A stretch of 46,890 bases of DNA from Planctomycetaceae bacterium (GCA_012719125.1 JAAYAY010000297.1:1-46890), one strand, 5' to 3'; positions 29,144 to 39,800 are shown, counted from the stretch's first letter. The notes: generated by a model not told the origin, from the letters alone. Translations and numbers: made by a program.

Positions 29144-31264
29144 ATGAAATTCATGTGGTTTTGCCCTGTCGTTGTTCTCGTTATTTTGGGGTTGCCGAGC
29201 GAGGTTTCTGCTGAACTTCGCGTCGGAGCGGCGATCACCGACGTCACCCCCGAGCAATTGCCCGTGCTGGTGAACGGCGGCATGCTGAGTCGCAGCGCCG
29301 ACCAGGTGAAGACGCGAATCAACGCCCGGTCGATCGTGCTGGACGACGGCCAGGAGCGTCTGGCGATTGTGGTCGTCGACAGTTGCATGATGCCCCGCCC
29401 GCTGCTCGACGAAGCCAAGGCCCTGGCGGCCGAGCGGACCAGGATTCGCACCGACCGCATGCTGATATCGGCCACGCACTCGCATACGGCGCCGTCTTCC
29501 ATGGGGTGCCTGGGTACCGACGCCGATCCGAACTACGTCCCCTTCCTCCGCGAGAAGATTGCCGAGGCGATCGTCGCCGCCGAGAAGAACCTCGCGCCGG
29601 CACGCGTGGGTTGGGCTGTTGCCAATGCAGAAGAATACACGGCTTTGCGGCGTTGGATTCGCCGCCCCGATCGTATCGTCGAGGATCCGTTCGGGAATCC
29701 GACGGTCCGGGCCAATATGCACGCCGGGCGAAACTGGGACGACGTGACCGGCGAGTCGGGGCCCGAGGATCCCAATCTGTCGCTGATCGCGTTTCAGTCT
29801 CCGCAGGGACAGCCAATTGCCGTCCTGACCAATTTCTCCATGCACTACTTCGGCGGCGATCAGCCGCTCAGCGCCGACTACTACGGCCTGTTCTGCGAGG
29901 GGATGCAGAATCAGTTGGCTCCCCAGATCGGCGACGCCAAGCCGCCCTTTGTCGGAATCATGTCGCACAACTGCAGCGGCGACATCTGGCGGCGCGACTA
30001 CACCGACCCCGAATCGGGCAAGGAGATCAACACGATCGAGAGTTTCGCCGAGGGGTTGCTGAAGATCGCGCTGGAGGCCTACAAGACGATCGAGTATCGG
30101 AGCGACGTGGATCTGGCCATGGCCGAGTCGCGGATGGTGCTGAACTACCGCTTGCCCGACAAACAACGCCTCCAGTGGGCCCGGCAGATCGTGGAGACGA
30201 TGGGCGATCGGCCTCCCAAAGACACCACCGAGGTCTACGCACGAGAGCAGATCCTGCTCGACGAGCGGAAGTCGACCGAAGTTGTCTTGCAGGCTCTTCG
30301 CATCGGCGAAATCGCAATTGCCACGACATCGAACGAGACCTACGCACTCACCGGGCTGAAACTCAAGAACCAGAGCCCTCTCCAGCAGACGATGGTGATC
30401 GAACTGGCCAACGGCGGCGACGGTTACATTCCCCCGCCCGAGCAGCACCTTCTCGGCGGCTACAACACCTGGCCCGCTCGTTCGGCCGGTTTGGAGGTCG
30501 ACGCCGAGCCCAAGATCGTCGAGACGCTCTTGGAACTCCTGGAACGGGTGGCCGAGCGCCCCCGCAAGGACTTCCAGCAAAGTCGCGGCCCCGGTTCCGC
30601 GGCGATTCTTGCCGCAAAGCCGGCGGCTTACTGGCGGCTCGATGAGTTTGCCGGTCCGCGAGCGGTCGATTCGTCCGGGCGGAATTGCGACGCCTTCTAC
30701 GAACCCGCCGTGGCCTACTTTCTCGAGGGTCCGCGTTCCGACCTCTTCTGTTCAGGAGGAGAGACGAACCGAGCGGCCCACTTCGCCGGTGGCCGGCTGC
30801 AAGCGAGGATCGCCGACCTGGGCGATACCTACTCCATTTCGCTCTGGTTCTGGAACGGAATGCCTCTGGTCGCGCGCCCGATCAGCGGCTGGATTTTCTC
30901 CCGCGGGCGCGACCACGGCCTTGGCCCCTTCGGGGACCATCTGGGCCTGGGCGGCGCCGACAACCACCCGGGCAGGCTGGTGTTCCAGCATGGCCAGTCC
31001 GATCCGGTCGCCGGGCAGACCGAGATCGCCCGCTGGACCTGGAATCATGCGTTGCTGGTTCGAGAGGGCGAAACCGTTCGGGTCTATCTCAACGGCGCGC
31101 CGGAGCCGGAGATCCAAACGACGTGTCCTGCTGGTTTTCCGCCGGGTTTCGACCGCCTGTTCTTCGGCGGGCGTTGCGACGGCCAGTCAAACTGGGAAGG
31201 CCGGCTCGACGAGATTGCCGTGTTCGATCGCGCGGTGAGTGTGGGGGAGCTTCAGCCAAGATGA
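29144..31264 (+). CDS. Ceramidase-like protein with C-terminal LamG domain
   Basis: Secreted protein of 706 residues. Signal peptide residues 1-23 (MKFMWFCPVVVLVILGLPSE). The neutral/alkaline non-lysosomal ceramidase N-terminal domain (about 25-480) has ELRVGAAITDVTPEQLPVLV at its start, DRMLISATHSHTAPSSMGCL (zinc-binding HSH), LTNFSMHYFGGDQPLSADYY, FVGIMSHNCSGDIWRRDY and GYIPPPEQHLLGGYNTWPAR. A concanavalin A-like (LamG) domain follows (about 490-700): PAAYWRLDEFAGPRAVDSSG, RAAHFAGGRLQARIADLGDT, YSISLWFWNGMPLVARPISG and LDEIAVFDRAVSVGELQPR. Related enzymes cut amide bonds of ceramides. Planctomycete versions are numerous and mostly uncharacterised, so the lectin-like domain suggests a glycan substrate or anchor. 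Confidence 0.85.
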   Translation: MKFMWFCPVVVLVILGLPSEVSAELRVGAAITDVTPEQLPVLVNGGMLSRSADQVKTRINARSIVLDDGQERLAIVVVDSCMMPRPLLDEAKALAAERTRIRTDRMLISATHSHTAPSSMGCLGTDADPNYVPFLREKIAEAIVAAEKNLAPARVGWAVANAEEYTALRRWIRRPDRIVEDPFGNPTVRANMHAGRNWDDVTGESGPEDPNLSLIAFQSPQGQPIAVLTNFSMHYFGGDQPLSADYYGLFCEGMQNQLAPQIGDAKPPFVGIMSHNCSGDIWRRDYTDPESGKEINTIESFAEGLLKIALEAYKTIEYRSDVDLAMAESRMVLNYRLPDKQRLQWARQIVETMGDRPPKDTTEVYAREQILLDERKSTEVVLQALRIGEIAIATTSNETYALTGLKLKNQSPLQQTMVIELANGGDGYIPPPEQHLLGGYNTWPARSAGLEVDAEPKIVETLLELLERVAERPRKDFQQSRGPGSAAILAAKPAAYWRLDEFAGPRAVDSSGRNCDAFYEPAVAYFLEGPRSDLFCSGGETNRAAHFAGGRLQARIADLGDTYSISLWFWNGMPLVARPISGWIFSRGRDHGLGPFGDHLGLGGADNHPGRLVFQHGQSDPVAGQTEIARWTWNHALLVREGETVRVYLNGAPEPEIQTTCPAGFPPGFDRLFFGGRCDGQSNWEGRLDEIAVFDRAVSVGELQPR

Positions 31265-31297
31265 CTGGGGGGCGCTGTCCAAGTCGTGTGAGAGATG

Positions 31298-33379
31298 TCA
31301 CTGCTCCCTTTGCAGCCCGATCTTCTCGAACGGAATGGTCGGAAAGCCGGGGAGCTTCTTACGCACGATTGAGTCGTCGCGAAAGCGGAAATCTTGAGTT
31401 TCACGATTCACGAACCCGGGATCTTCCCCTTCGAGCACTAAGTTGTCGCGGAAGGTGGAGCGGTCCAGATACTTCTGCGTGTCGCCCGAGGCATTGAGCC
31501 ACTTCTCACAATCCACGGCCACGTTGCCCGCGATGAGATTGCCGACCGGTAAGAGCGGCTCCTCCTCCATCACCCGGGCCAGCTTGGGGTAGCGGGTGCT
31601 CCAGGGCGGATTGCGGTAGTCGTACTGCTCGATCTTGGCCAGCAGGTCCCAGCCGTCCTTGACGCCCTGACCCGGTTTTGCCCGCGAGAGCCCGCGGACG
31701 TCCAGGTGGACGGCCTGCTGGCACTCGATGAACAGGTTGTTTTCGACCGTGTTGTCGCGACCGCCGCCGATGAAGGCCGCTCGGCCGGCCTTGTAGAACA
31801 CGTTGCCCGTGAGCGTGTCGCCGCTGTCGCAATCGTCGAGGTAGATCCCCATGGTGCCGACGCCGGGCATACTCACCAGCTCGTGCAGGTAGTTCCAGCG
31901 GAGCAGGTTGCCCTGGCTTCCCCAGTCGCGGCCGGTGTAGATGGCGCCGACGTCGGAGGTTTCCAGGGCCACGTGGTGAATCTCGTTCAGTTCGATGACG
32001 TGGTCGTTGCCGCCGTAGAAGATGGCACTGTGCGGCGCGTCGTGGATCAGGTTGTTGGCCGCCCGGTTGCCGACGCCGCGCACGCTGATCGCGCCGGCGT
32101 AGGTGCGTTGCAGCCGGGCGTAGTGGTGAATGTGATTATTGACGGCGAACAGCCCGGCCGGTGTGAGCGTCTTACGGTCGCCGCCGCTGAGCGAGATCCC
32201 GTCGCGGCCGAGTTGATAGAGCTCGCAACCGACGATCCCCGACTTCGTGCCGGTGATTCGTGCGGCCGTGGAGTCCAGGTTGACGAACGTGCAGTCCGAT
32301 ACGAGGTTCTCGCGTCCGCCGGCGATCCGTACCCCCTCGTCGTAGGACGTCTCAAACGACAGGTCCTGGAGCCTGACGTGGCTGGTGTCGCGCAGCGCGA
32401 CCATGGGTTCGGTCAGCGTTGAGAGGACTACTCGGGCGTCGGCGAGCGATTCGGGCGGATAGAAGTAGAGGATCGACCGTTTGCGGTCCAGGTACCATTC
32501 GCCGGGCGCGTCGAGTTCTTCGAGGATGTTGAGGGCGTAGTAACGCCGCGGATGCTTGTTCCAGGTCGACGACGGGCCGATGCCGTAGGTGTGTGGTGCC
32601 GCCAGGGTGATCTGTTTCTTCTCCGTGTCGATTCCGGCGACCTTCAGGCATTCGCTCGCCCAATCGTGGCACCAGAAGCCCATGAGCCATACGCCGTCGG
32701 AGACCGACCATTGCGCGGGACGATCTTCGGCATACTCGAAGATTCCGGCCTGCACTCCTTTGGCTCGCTCGCCGACGGAACGATCCAGTTCGCCGCGGCC
32801 CGACTCGATCACCTTGGCGATATTGACGAAGCCTTCATTGGGCCAGCGGGCGATCTGCATGGGCTGGTCGTTGAAGAATAGCTCGGGCGCGCCGCCGAAG
32901 GACCCGAACTTGGCGGACCAATCCTTGAACTTCGACAGGTCGAGCGCCGCCAGGTCTGCCTGAACGACCTGCTGGCGAGCCTCCGCTGCAAGCCGCTCCC
33001 GCACGCCGGCGTCGGCCACCGGTCCAAAGGCTTCGGATGGGACCTTGTGCCCGCCGATGAGCCGGACTCTCTCGCCTTCCACAGCGCGATAGACGACCGG
33101 TGCGCCGGCCGATCCGCCGTCCTGCTGCTCCAATTCGAAGGATTCCTTCAATGGGTACTCGCCGCTGCGGAGCCAGACGGTAACGGGGCCGGTGCCACCC
33201 TGTTGGCGCCAGGTGCGAACGGCGTCGCGGGCGGAGGTGAGGCTGTCGAGGGGGGCGTTCTTCTCGCCGGAAGCGTTGGGGCGGCCATCGGGGGCGACGA
33301 AGAAGTCCCTGGCGGCGGCCGTGCGGCACAGCAAGAGGCAGAAGGCGATCAGGCAAGTGCGGAGGATGAGATGACGCAT
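31298..33379 (-). CDS. Large secreted right-handed beta-helix protein
   Basis: Protein of 693 residues. The signal peptide is MRHLILRTCLIAFCLLLCRT, cleaved near AAARD. It opens FFVAPDGRPNASGEKNAPLD, the pectin-lyase-fold start of planctomycete secreted proteins. The beta-helix (about 300-560) is shown by FETSYDEGVRIAGGRENLVS, VRGVGNRAANNLIHDAPHSA, IFYGGNDHVIELNEIHHVAL and DSGDTLTGNVFYKAGRAAFI, with HNGI-like turns. There is an additional beta-rich insert before it (about 130-280, MQIARWPNEGFVNIAKVIES). No catalytic residues can be assigned. ATG 33379 with AGGT upstream is preferred over ATG 33391, which has a pyrimidine-rich leader. The gene is convergent with the ceramidase-like gene and lies just downstream of the GH106-like gene on the same strand. 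Confidence 0.8.
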   Translation of the reverse strand: MRHLILRTCLIAFCLLLCRTAAARDFFVAPDGRPNASGEKNAPLDSLTSARDAVRTWRQQGGTGPVTVWLRSGEYPLKESFELEQQDGGSAGAPVVYRAVEGERVRLIGGHKVPSEAFGPVADAGVRERLAAEARQQVVQADLAALDLSKFKDWSAKFGSFGGAPELFFNDQPMQIARWPNEGFVNIAKVIESGRGELDRSVGERAKGVQAGIFEYAEDRPAQWSVSDGVWLMGFWCHDWASECLKVAGIDTEKKQITLAAPHTYGIGPSSTWNKHPRRYYALNILEELDAPGEWYLDRKRSILYFYPPESLADARVVLSTLTEPMVALRDTSHVRLQDLSFETSYDEGVRIAGGRENLVSDCTFVNLDSTAARITGTKSGIVGCELYQLGRDGISLSGGDRKTLTPAGLFAVNNHIHHYARLQRTYAGAISVRGVGNRAANNLIHDAPHSAIFYGGNDHVIELNEIHHVALETSDVGAIYTGRDWGSQGNLLRWNYLHELVSMPGVGTMGIYLDDCDSGDTLTGNVFYKAGRAAFIGGGRDNTVENNLFIECQQAVHLDVRGLSRAKPGQGVKDGWDLLAKIEQYDYRNPPWSTRYPKLARVMEEEPLLPVGNLIAGNVAVDCEKWLNASGDTQKYLDRSTFRDNLVLEGEDPGFVNRETQDFRFRDDSIVRKKLPGFPTIPFEKIGLQREQ

Positions 33380-33417
33380 CGTGGACCTCATGGGAGAAGG
33401 AATGGCGAGTGAGTGAA

Positions 33418-35442
33418 CTACTGTTTCTTGTCAACCTGCTGCAACTGCACGAGGATCTTCGTTTGGCGTGCGTTAAGGTTCAACGGGACGTTGCCGTCTG
33501 AGGCGATGCTTACGGGCGCTGTGGTGCCCTTCTCCGGATCGAGTTCCAGCCAGTCGCCGGCCGTCTTCACACGCAACCCGCCTTCATACAGCTCCGTGCC
33601 GACGTTCACCAATAGCAGCACCTGGCGGCCGTCTCGCACGAACCGCCCCAGGGCGATATGGGGTGAGGCCGGCTCGATCCGTACGGGCGGATCGAGTTCC
33701 GCCTTGAGGGCTTCCGCAGACTCGGCTGCCTGGTCGACTCCAGCCCGAACGACACGGCCTCCCTTGTGGACGAACTGTTCGACCACGGCCGCCGCTTGGG
33801 GCGGCAGTTGGGCGTCAGTCGGCAATAGTAGGGCTCGGTATCGGTTGTTGGCGATCTTGAGTGCTCCGTCCTCCTGGAGTTGAGCGGCGGCCAGGTTCTC
33901 GTGATCGACCAGGGTGAACGGGATCTGGCTCCGCTGCAGCTTCTGGCCCAACTGCATGAAGGAATTGGCGAGTTGCTGGGCTCGCGGAGTCTGCGAGGCG
34001 ACTTTGAGCGGCTCGGCAACCGGCAGGTACTCGGCCCAGAGATCGTAGATCGGATAGTAGAGCAGGACGTCGGGATCCGGCGTAGCCGGCTTGAGAACAG
34101 CGTTGAGCCGGCCCACGAAATCGCCGTACCGGCGGTACTCGTCGACGGAACGGTCGTTGGGGCTGTAGTAGAGGGTGAATTCCGTCACGTCCCAGGTGGC
34201 CTGCCAGGCGGCGGTGGCAAGCATCTCGGGCAGTCCGGCCGGGCCTTGGCCCCCCATTTTCTGGCTGAAGTCGCTGACCTCGGTCATCACCCGGCGCCGG
34301 CCGCCCAGGCGAGCTGCCGAGGCCGGCATGCCGGCCGTCATCCAGCCGCTGTGAATGACGGCCTGCGGATCGGACGTGAGCAGGTCGAGCCCGGGGATGT
34401 GCATGCGCCCCAGGCACTTCAGACCATTGCCTTCCAAGGGAACGTGATGCAGCACCTGCTCTTCCCAGAGACTATGCCCCGACGAGGCCACATGGTGCTG
34501 CTCACACCACGACTCCAACGTGCCGAAATAGCGGTCTGCGATCAGGTCCGCCACCAGCGACCAGAACTGGCGTCGCACGCGGCGGTCTTCTTCCGCGTCG
34601 CCGACAAAAAGACTGCGCCGCTGGGGAATCAGGTCTTCGCCGAATCGTTCCTGGTACCGCTGGGCCAGATCGTAGCACCACGGCACACGAGGCAGCAGTT
34701 TCACGTTCGGATCGATCGGGTCGACGACCTTCACCCGTTTGCGGACCTCTTCGGGGATCTGGCCGATGTTGACGGCGATGAGCGAGGGTTCGTCGGTGAA
34801 CATGGCCTGGATCGTGTTGCCGAAGAAAGGCTTCAGATGCTGATAGTAGGCGTTGTGGGTGATGTCGACGAAACAGGCCGCGGCCCGGTCGTCGATCAGG
34901 TTGGCGTAGCGGCGGGCGGCGTGGTAGTTGTTGCTGGCGTGGGTGTGTTCGTAGGCGGGACGGAGGATGAAGGGATCGGCCAGCGAGGCGTCGTAGGCCA
35001 GTTCCTGGGCCTCGAAGTCCGGATTTCGCTTGAGGACGAGTCCGCCGGCGCCGCCGCTTGGATAGCCAAGTTCGTCGTAGATCCACACCACCATGCCGAG
35101 ATCGCGGCAGGCTTCGACGGCGGTGGCCAGCCGGGCCCAGTTCTCGTCGGACTCGAGGTAGTCGCGAAACGACACGTTGCAGACGAGCCCGCCCAGGCCG
35201 CGTTGCCGGTAGTACTCCAGCCCCTTGCGGGCGATCCCGTTTGGCTTGCCGTCGGGCAGAAGCTGGTTCATCCCCTCGGGCAGCTTTCCGGCCAGGTCCA
35301 CTTCGTGGACGATTTGCAGCGGGCGATCTGCGGCGACGGGCGAATCCCAGGCGGCTTGCCATTGGGGCGGGAGATCCGCGGCTTGGATCGATGGCACCAA
35401 TATCAGTGAAAGAATTAACGAGGCGACGAGCCGAGAGGGCAT
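33418..35442 (-). CDS. GH106-like alpha-L-rhamnosidase-type glycosidase
   Basis: Secreted glycosidase of 674 residues. The signal peptide is MPSRLVASLILSLILVPSIQ, cut near AADLPP. The motifs VVWIYDELGYPSGGAGGLVL (WxYDExxxPSGxAGG) and IQAMFTDEPSLIAVN are the hallmark of the GH106 alpha-L-rhamnosidase family and relatives, with candidate catalytic Glu residues. The barrel continues to about residue 430 (CYDLAQRYQERFGEDLIPQR, SSGHSLWEEQVLHHVPLEGN). A flavodoxin-like segment (LLPTDAQLPPQAAAVVEQFV, HKGGRVVRAG) and short beta end follow. It is shorter than full GH106 proteins and lacks their large C-terminal beta domains. The start at 35442 has GGGAGAA upstream. It is divergent from the second UroD-family gene. 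With the GH78 gene nearby it suggests attack on rhamnose-containing glycans. Confidence 0.7.
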   Translation of the reverse strand: MPSRLVASLILSLILVPSIQAADLPPQWQAAWDSPVAADRPLQIVHEVDLAGKLPEGMNQLLPDGKPNGIARKGLEYYRQRGLGGLVCNVSFRDYLESDENWARLATAVEACRDLGMVVWIYDELGYPSGGAGGLVLKRNPDFEAQELAYDASLADPFILRPAYEHTHASNNYHAARRYANLIDDRAAACFVDITHNAYYQHLKPFFGNTIQAMFTDEPSLIAVNIGQIPEEVRKRVKVVDPIDPNVKLLPRVPWCYDLAQRYQERFGEDLIPQRRSLFVGDAEEDRRVRRQFWSLVADLIADRYFGTLESWCEQHHVASSGHSLWEEQVLHHVPLEGNGLKCLGRMHIPGLDLLTSDPQAVIHSGWMTAGMPASAARLGGRRRVMTEVSDFSQKMGGQGPAGLPEMLATAAWQATWDVTEFTLYYSPNDRSVDEYRRYGDFVGRLNAVLKPATPDPDVLLYYPIYDLWAEYLPVAEPLKVASQTPRAQQLANSFMQLGQKLQRSQIPFTLVDHENLAAAQLQEDGALKIANNRYRALLLPTDAQLPPQAAAVVEQFVHKGGRVVRAGVDQAAESAEALKAELDPPVRIEPASPHIALGRFVRDGRQVLLLVNVGTELYEGGLRVKTAGDWLELDPEKGTTAPVSIASDGNVPLNLNARQTKILVQLQQVDKKQ

Positions 35443-35631
35443 AGAGATTCTCCCGAGCGACAGGTGGGACATGGTGGCGGGACGTTGTTCCCTATGGTAG
35501 CCGCTGTCAAGGTCGGGGGGAATAGACGTCCGTGTTCTCGACCACTGTCGCAAAATGAACATTCTTCCAGGATCCTGATCTCCGGTCGCAGAGGGTATAC
35601 TCAGTCGGCGAACAGGAAAGGAGTCGCGCTG

Positions 35632-36792
35632 ATGACCACTTCCCGCGATCGGTTCGTCGACACGCTCGACTTCAAACCCGTCGGTAGGCCCTGGGTGCGG
35701 TGGGGGGCCTTTCTTTGGGACGAGACGGTCGAGCGTTGGCGGCAAGAGGGCTGGGACGGCACGCCGCTGGACGATTACTTCGAGCTGGACCGGCTCGTGC
35801 GGGTCGATCCCTGGTACGGCCCGGTGCCGGAATTCCGGTACGAGGTGGTTGCGGAGGACGGCGAAACCGTCACCTACGTGAATCATGAAGGCATCGTGAT
35901 GCGTGAGTTCAAGAAGAACCACGACATGAGCATGCCTCAGTTCATCAAGTTTCCCGTGGAGAACGAGGCGGAGTTTGAACGATTCGCCGTGGAGCGTCTG
36001 GCATTGCATTCCGAGCAGCGTCTGTCCGCCAAATGGAAGCAGCAGCTTGCCAGCGGGCGGGTTCAAGTGGGCGTCGGGCGCGGCGAACTGGCCGACGCCG
36101 ACACGGCGGCCGCGGCCAGCGGCACGAATGCGGCCGAAGTCTGGCCCCGCAAGTGCTGGGCCGATCGTTGGGGCGGTTTCTTCGGTTCCTTGCGCAACAT
36201 GCTGGGTGTCCAGAATCTGTGCGTGGCGTTCTACGATCAGCCCCGGCTGATCGAACGGATGATGGAGGAGCGAGCCGACCGGATCATCGAGATCACTGCC
36301 GAGGTGCTGAAGCATACGCAGTTCGACACGTTCTGGTTTTGGGAGGACATGGCCTACAAGGCGGGGCCCCTGGTCGGGCCGGAACTGTTCGGCAGATTCG
36401 CCATGCCTCACTATCGGCGCGTGTGCGAGTGGCTTCGCTCCCAAGGCATTCGGCACATCGGCCTCGACAGCGACGGCAACATCGAGGCGTTGATTCCCCT
36501 CTGGCTCGAGGCGGGAATCACGCACCTTTGGCCCTTCGAGGTCCAGTCGGGCATGGACGTGGTGAAGGTTCGCCGCCAGTATGGGAAGCAATTGGGGATG
36601 ATCGGCGGATTGGACAAGCGAGTGTTGGTCCAAGGTGGTGAGACCATGCGGCGTGAAGTCGATCGAGTGATGCCCGTGGTGGACGACGGAGGTTACATCC
36701 CCGAACTCGATCACAGCGTGCCCCCCGACGTCTCATGGGCCAACTTCTGTGAGTACATCGAGTACCTGAAACATCGGCTTGCGAAGGGATGA
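35632..36792 (+). CDS. UroD-family protein, second copy
   Basis: Protein of 386 residues of the URO-D superfamily (uroporphyrinogen decarboxylase / MtaA fold). It opens MTTSRDRFVDTLDFKPVGRP, a family start, and continues YFELDRLVRVDPWYGPVPEF, WGGFFGSLRNMLGVQNLCVA, DTFWFWEDMAYKAGPLVGPE, IRHIGLDSDGNIEALIPLWL, then MIGGLDKRVLVQGGETMRRE and DGGYIPELDHSVPPDVSWAN. The last two parts are characteristic of the planctomycete version found with glycosidases. Neither decarboxylase nor zinc-methyltransferase catalytic residues can be confirmed. The start at 35632 has AGGAAAGGAG upstream. It precedes the GH78 rhamnosidase by 92 bases, with a repeat between. Confidence 0.8.
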   Translation: MTTSRDRFVDTLDFKPVGRPWVRWGAFLWDETVERWRQEGWDGTPLDDYFELDRLVRVDPWYGPVPEFRYEVVAEDGETVTYVNHEGIVMREFKKNHDMSMPQFIKFPVENEAEFERFAVERLALHSEQRLSAKWKQQLASGRVQVGVGRGELADADTAAAASGTNAAEVWPRKCWADRWGGFFGSLRNMLGVQNLCVAFYDQPRLIERMMEERADRIIEITAEVLKHTQFDTFWFWEDMAYKAGPLVGPELFGRFAMPHYRRVCEWLRSQGIRHIGLDSDGNIEALIPLWLEAGITHLWPFEVQSGMDVVKVRRQYGKQLGMIGGLDKRVLVQGGETMRREVDRVMPVVDDGGYIPELDHSVPPDVSWANFCEYIEYLKHRLAKG

Positions 36793-36800
36793 TGGCCGGA

Positions 36801-36860
36801 AATTCGAAACACGAAGCACGAAATCCGAAACAAGCTCGAATCTCGAAATCCAAATGGTCA
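36801..36860. repeat. CGAAA-rich dispersed repeat
   Basis: Between the UroD-family stop and the GH78 start is a stretch with CGAA repeated seven times in 50 bases (AATTCGAAACACGAAGCACG at its left end, CTCGAATCTCGAAATC at its right). It resembles a repeat I associate with planctomycete draft genomes. Reading it as extra N-terminal codons of the GH78 gene gives a low-complexity, signal-free peptide, so it is not coding. Confidence 0.6.
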
Positions 36861-36884
36861 GAAATCGTTGGAGGAGTGGACTCA

Positions 36885-39800
36885 ATGAGAATATCAGTTG
36901 TTCTTCTTGCCATAGGGATCGCATGGTCTCTGCCTGTGGCGTTTACTGAGGCCGGTTCGCTGACGCCGAGCGATCTTCGCTGCGAGTATCTTCGCGATCC
37001 GCTGGGGATCGATTTGGTCCGGCCGCGTCTGAGTTGGCAACTGGTGTCCAACGCACCCGAAGCACGCGGCCAGGCTCAGACGGCCTACCAGATCGTGGTT
37101 GCTTCGAGCGAGGAGGCGCTGAAGGCTGATCGGGGCGATCTGTGGGATACGGGCAAAGTGGAGTCGGACCGATCGCAACACGTTGCGTATCAGGGGCGAG
37201 CGCTCCAGTCGGAGCAGGCCTGCTGGTGGAAGGTCCGAGTATGGGACCAGGAGGGCCAGCCTTCCGGTTGGAGCGAGCCGGCCCGCTGGTCGATGGGGCT
37301 GTTGGCGCCCGAGGACTGGCGGGCGAAGTGGATCGGCTACGACGAGCCGCCGAAGCCAGACGACGCCAACCCGCTTGTTCAGGCCAAGTCTCAGTGGATC
37401 TGGTTCCCCGGGGAGAAGGGGGCCCAGGCGGGACCGGTTGCCACGCGATACTTCCGCCGGGTGTTCGATCTGCCGGCGGACCGGGTGGTTGTTCGTGGTG
37501 AACTCATTCTGGCGGCCGACAACCAATTCGCAACTGCCGTCAACGGCAAGCATGCCGGATCTGGCAGCAGTTTCAAGTCGGGCGTCGTCATGAACGTGAC
37601 CAAGAGCCTGCGCCCTGGAGGCAACGCTGTGGCCGGCTGGGTCAAGAACCTGGGCGACGATCCGAATCCGGCCGGTCTGGTGGGCGTGCTGCGGGTTGAA
37701 TTCGAGACCGGTGATCCGCTGGTGATTCCGACCGACGCCACGTGGAAGGTCTTCAGCGAGGACGTCTCGCGCTGGACGGTGTTTGAGTTTGACGACAGCG
37801 CGTGGAGCACGGCGGAAGTGGTCGGCCCGGTCGGCTGCGCTCCCTGGGGCGAGATTTCGGTGAACGACGAGGATCGTCGCCTGGCCGCTCGCATGCTCCG
37901 CAAGGGGTTCCATCTTGCCAATCCCAAGCCAATGGCTCGGGCGACGGTCTACTTCAGCGGTCTGGGACTCTCGGAACTGTACATCAACGGCGAGAAGATC
38001 GGCGATCAGGTTCTGTCGCCGGGTCTGACGGACTATACGAAGCGAGTTCACTATCTGACGTTCGATGTGACCGAGAAGTTGAACCGACGGACCAACGCGA
38101 TCGGAGTCTGGCTCGGCAACGGGCGGTTCTACGCGCCCCGGGCTCAGAGTCCCATGACGATGGAAGGCTACGGCTATCCCAAACTGCTGTTCCAATTGGC
38201 CATCGACTACCAGGACGGCTCGCGCCAGCTTGTCGTCAGCGATGAGACCTGGAAGTTGACCGCCGACGGCCCGATTCAGGCCAACAACGAGTTTGACGGG
38301 GAGGAATACGACGCCCGCAAGGAGATGCCGGGCTGGTGCAGTCCGGGTTTCGACGACGGCAACTGGCAGGACGCACAACTGGTGGCCGCCCCGGGTGGAC
38401 CGCTGGTCGCCGAGATGATCGAGCCGATCCGGGTGACCGAGACGGTCAAGCCGGTGAAGATCACCGAGCCGGAGCCGGGCATGTTCATCTTCGACATGGG
38501 CCAGAACATGGTCGGCTGGTGTCGGCTCAAGGTTCAGGGCGAGGCGGGCACGACCGTGAAACTCCGCCACGCCGAGACGCTCAAGGAGGATGGTACGCTC
38601 TACCTCGACAACATTCGGGGCGCGAAGGTGACCGACCTTTACACGCTCAAGGGGCAGGGCACCGAAGTCTACGAGCCGCGGTTCACCTATCACGGTTTTC
38701 GTTTCGTGGAAGTAACCGGGTTCCCGGGGCGTCCCACGCTGGATGCGATCGAGGGCTGCGTGGTTCACGACGATCTGGAGACAGCCGGATTGTTTGAGTG
38801 TTCGCAGCCGATGATCAACCGGATTTACCGGAATATCGTCTGGGGCGTGCGAGGCAATTATCGGAGTATTCCCACCGATTGCCCCCAGCGTGACGAGCGG
38901 CAGGGTTGGCTGGGGGATCGCTCGGCCGAATCGAAGGGGGAGACGTTCCTTTTCAAGAACGCTGCACTGTATTCCAAATGGGTCCAGGATATGGCCGACG
39001 CCCAGAAGGAATCGGGGAGCGTGCCCGACGTCTGCCCGGCCTACTGGCCGATCTATAGCGACAACGTCACCTGGCCCAGCAGCCTGGTCATCATTCCCGG
39101 GTCGCTCCTCGACCAGTTCGGCGATACGAAGACCATCGCCCTTGCCTACCCGCACATGGTCAGGTGGATCGACTACATGAGCCAGTTCATCGCTGACGAT
39201 ATCATGCCACGGGACAGGTACGGCGACTGGTGCGTGCCGCCGGAGGATCCGAAACTGATCCACTCGCAGGACCCGGCGCGGAAGACGGCCGGTCCAATTC
39301 TGGGGACGACCTATTTCTACCACTGTCTGACGCTGATGACTCGCTACGCCACGCTGCTCGATAAGCCGGACGACGCGCAGCGTTTCACGGCCCTGGCGGA
39401 ACGGCTCAAGGCGGGACTCAACAAGACCTATTTCAAGTCCGAGCTCGGCCAATACGACAACGGGGCCCAGACGACTTCCGTTCTGCCGCTGGCCTTCGGC
39501 ATGGTGCCCGACAACCAACGGCAGCCCGTCTTCGACCATCTCGTCCGCAAAATCACCGACGAGACGAACAGGCACGTGGGAACGGGACTGGTGGGTGGGC
39601 AGTGGCTCAATCGTGTCTTGACCGATGGTGGGCGCGCCGACCTGTCTTACGGGTTCGCAACCAATACGAGCTATCCGAGTTGGGGTTACATGGTCGAAAA
39701 CGGTGCCACCACGATCTGGGAGCTGTGGAACGGCGATACGGCCGACCCGGCGATGAACTCGGGTAACCACGTGATGCTGGTCGGCGATCTGGTGATCTGG

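Noticed and set aside
29000-30580. Long minus-strand open frame opposite the ceramidase-like gene
   Set aside because: It is a shadow of the sense gene. It has no domain and no start signal.
35443-36714. Upstream extension of the GH106-like gene
   Set aside because: It is antisense to the UroD-family gene and lacks any motif. The signal peptide starts at 35442.
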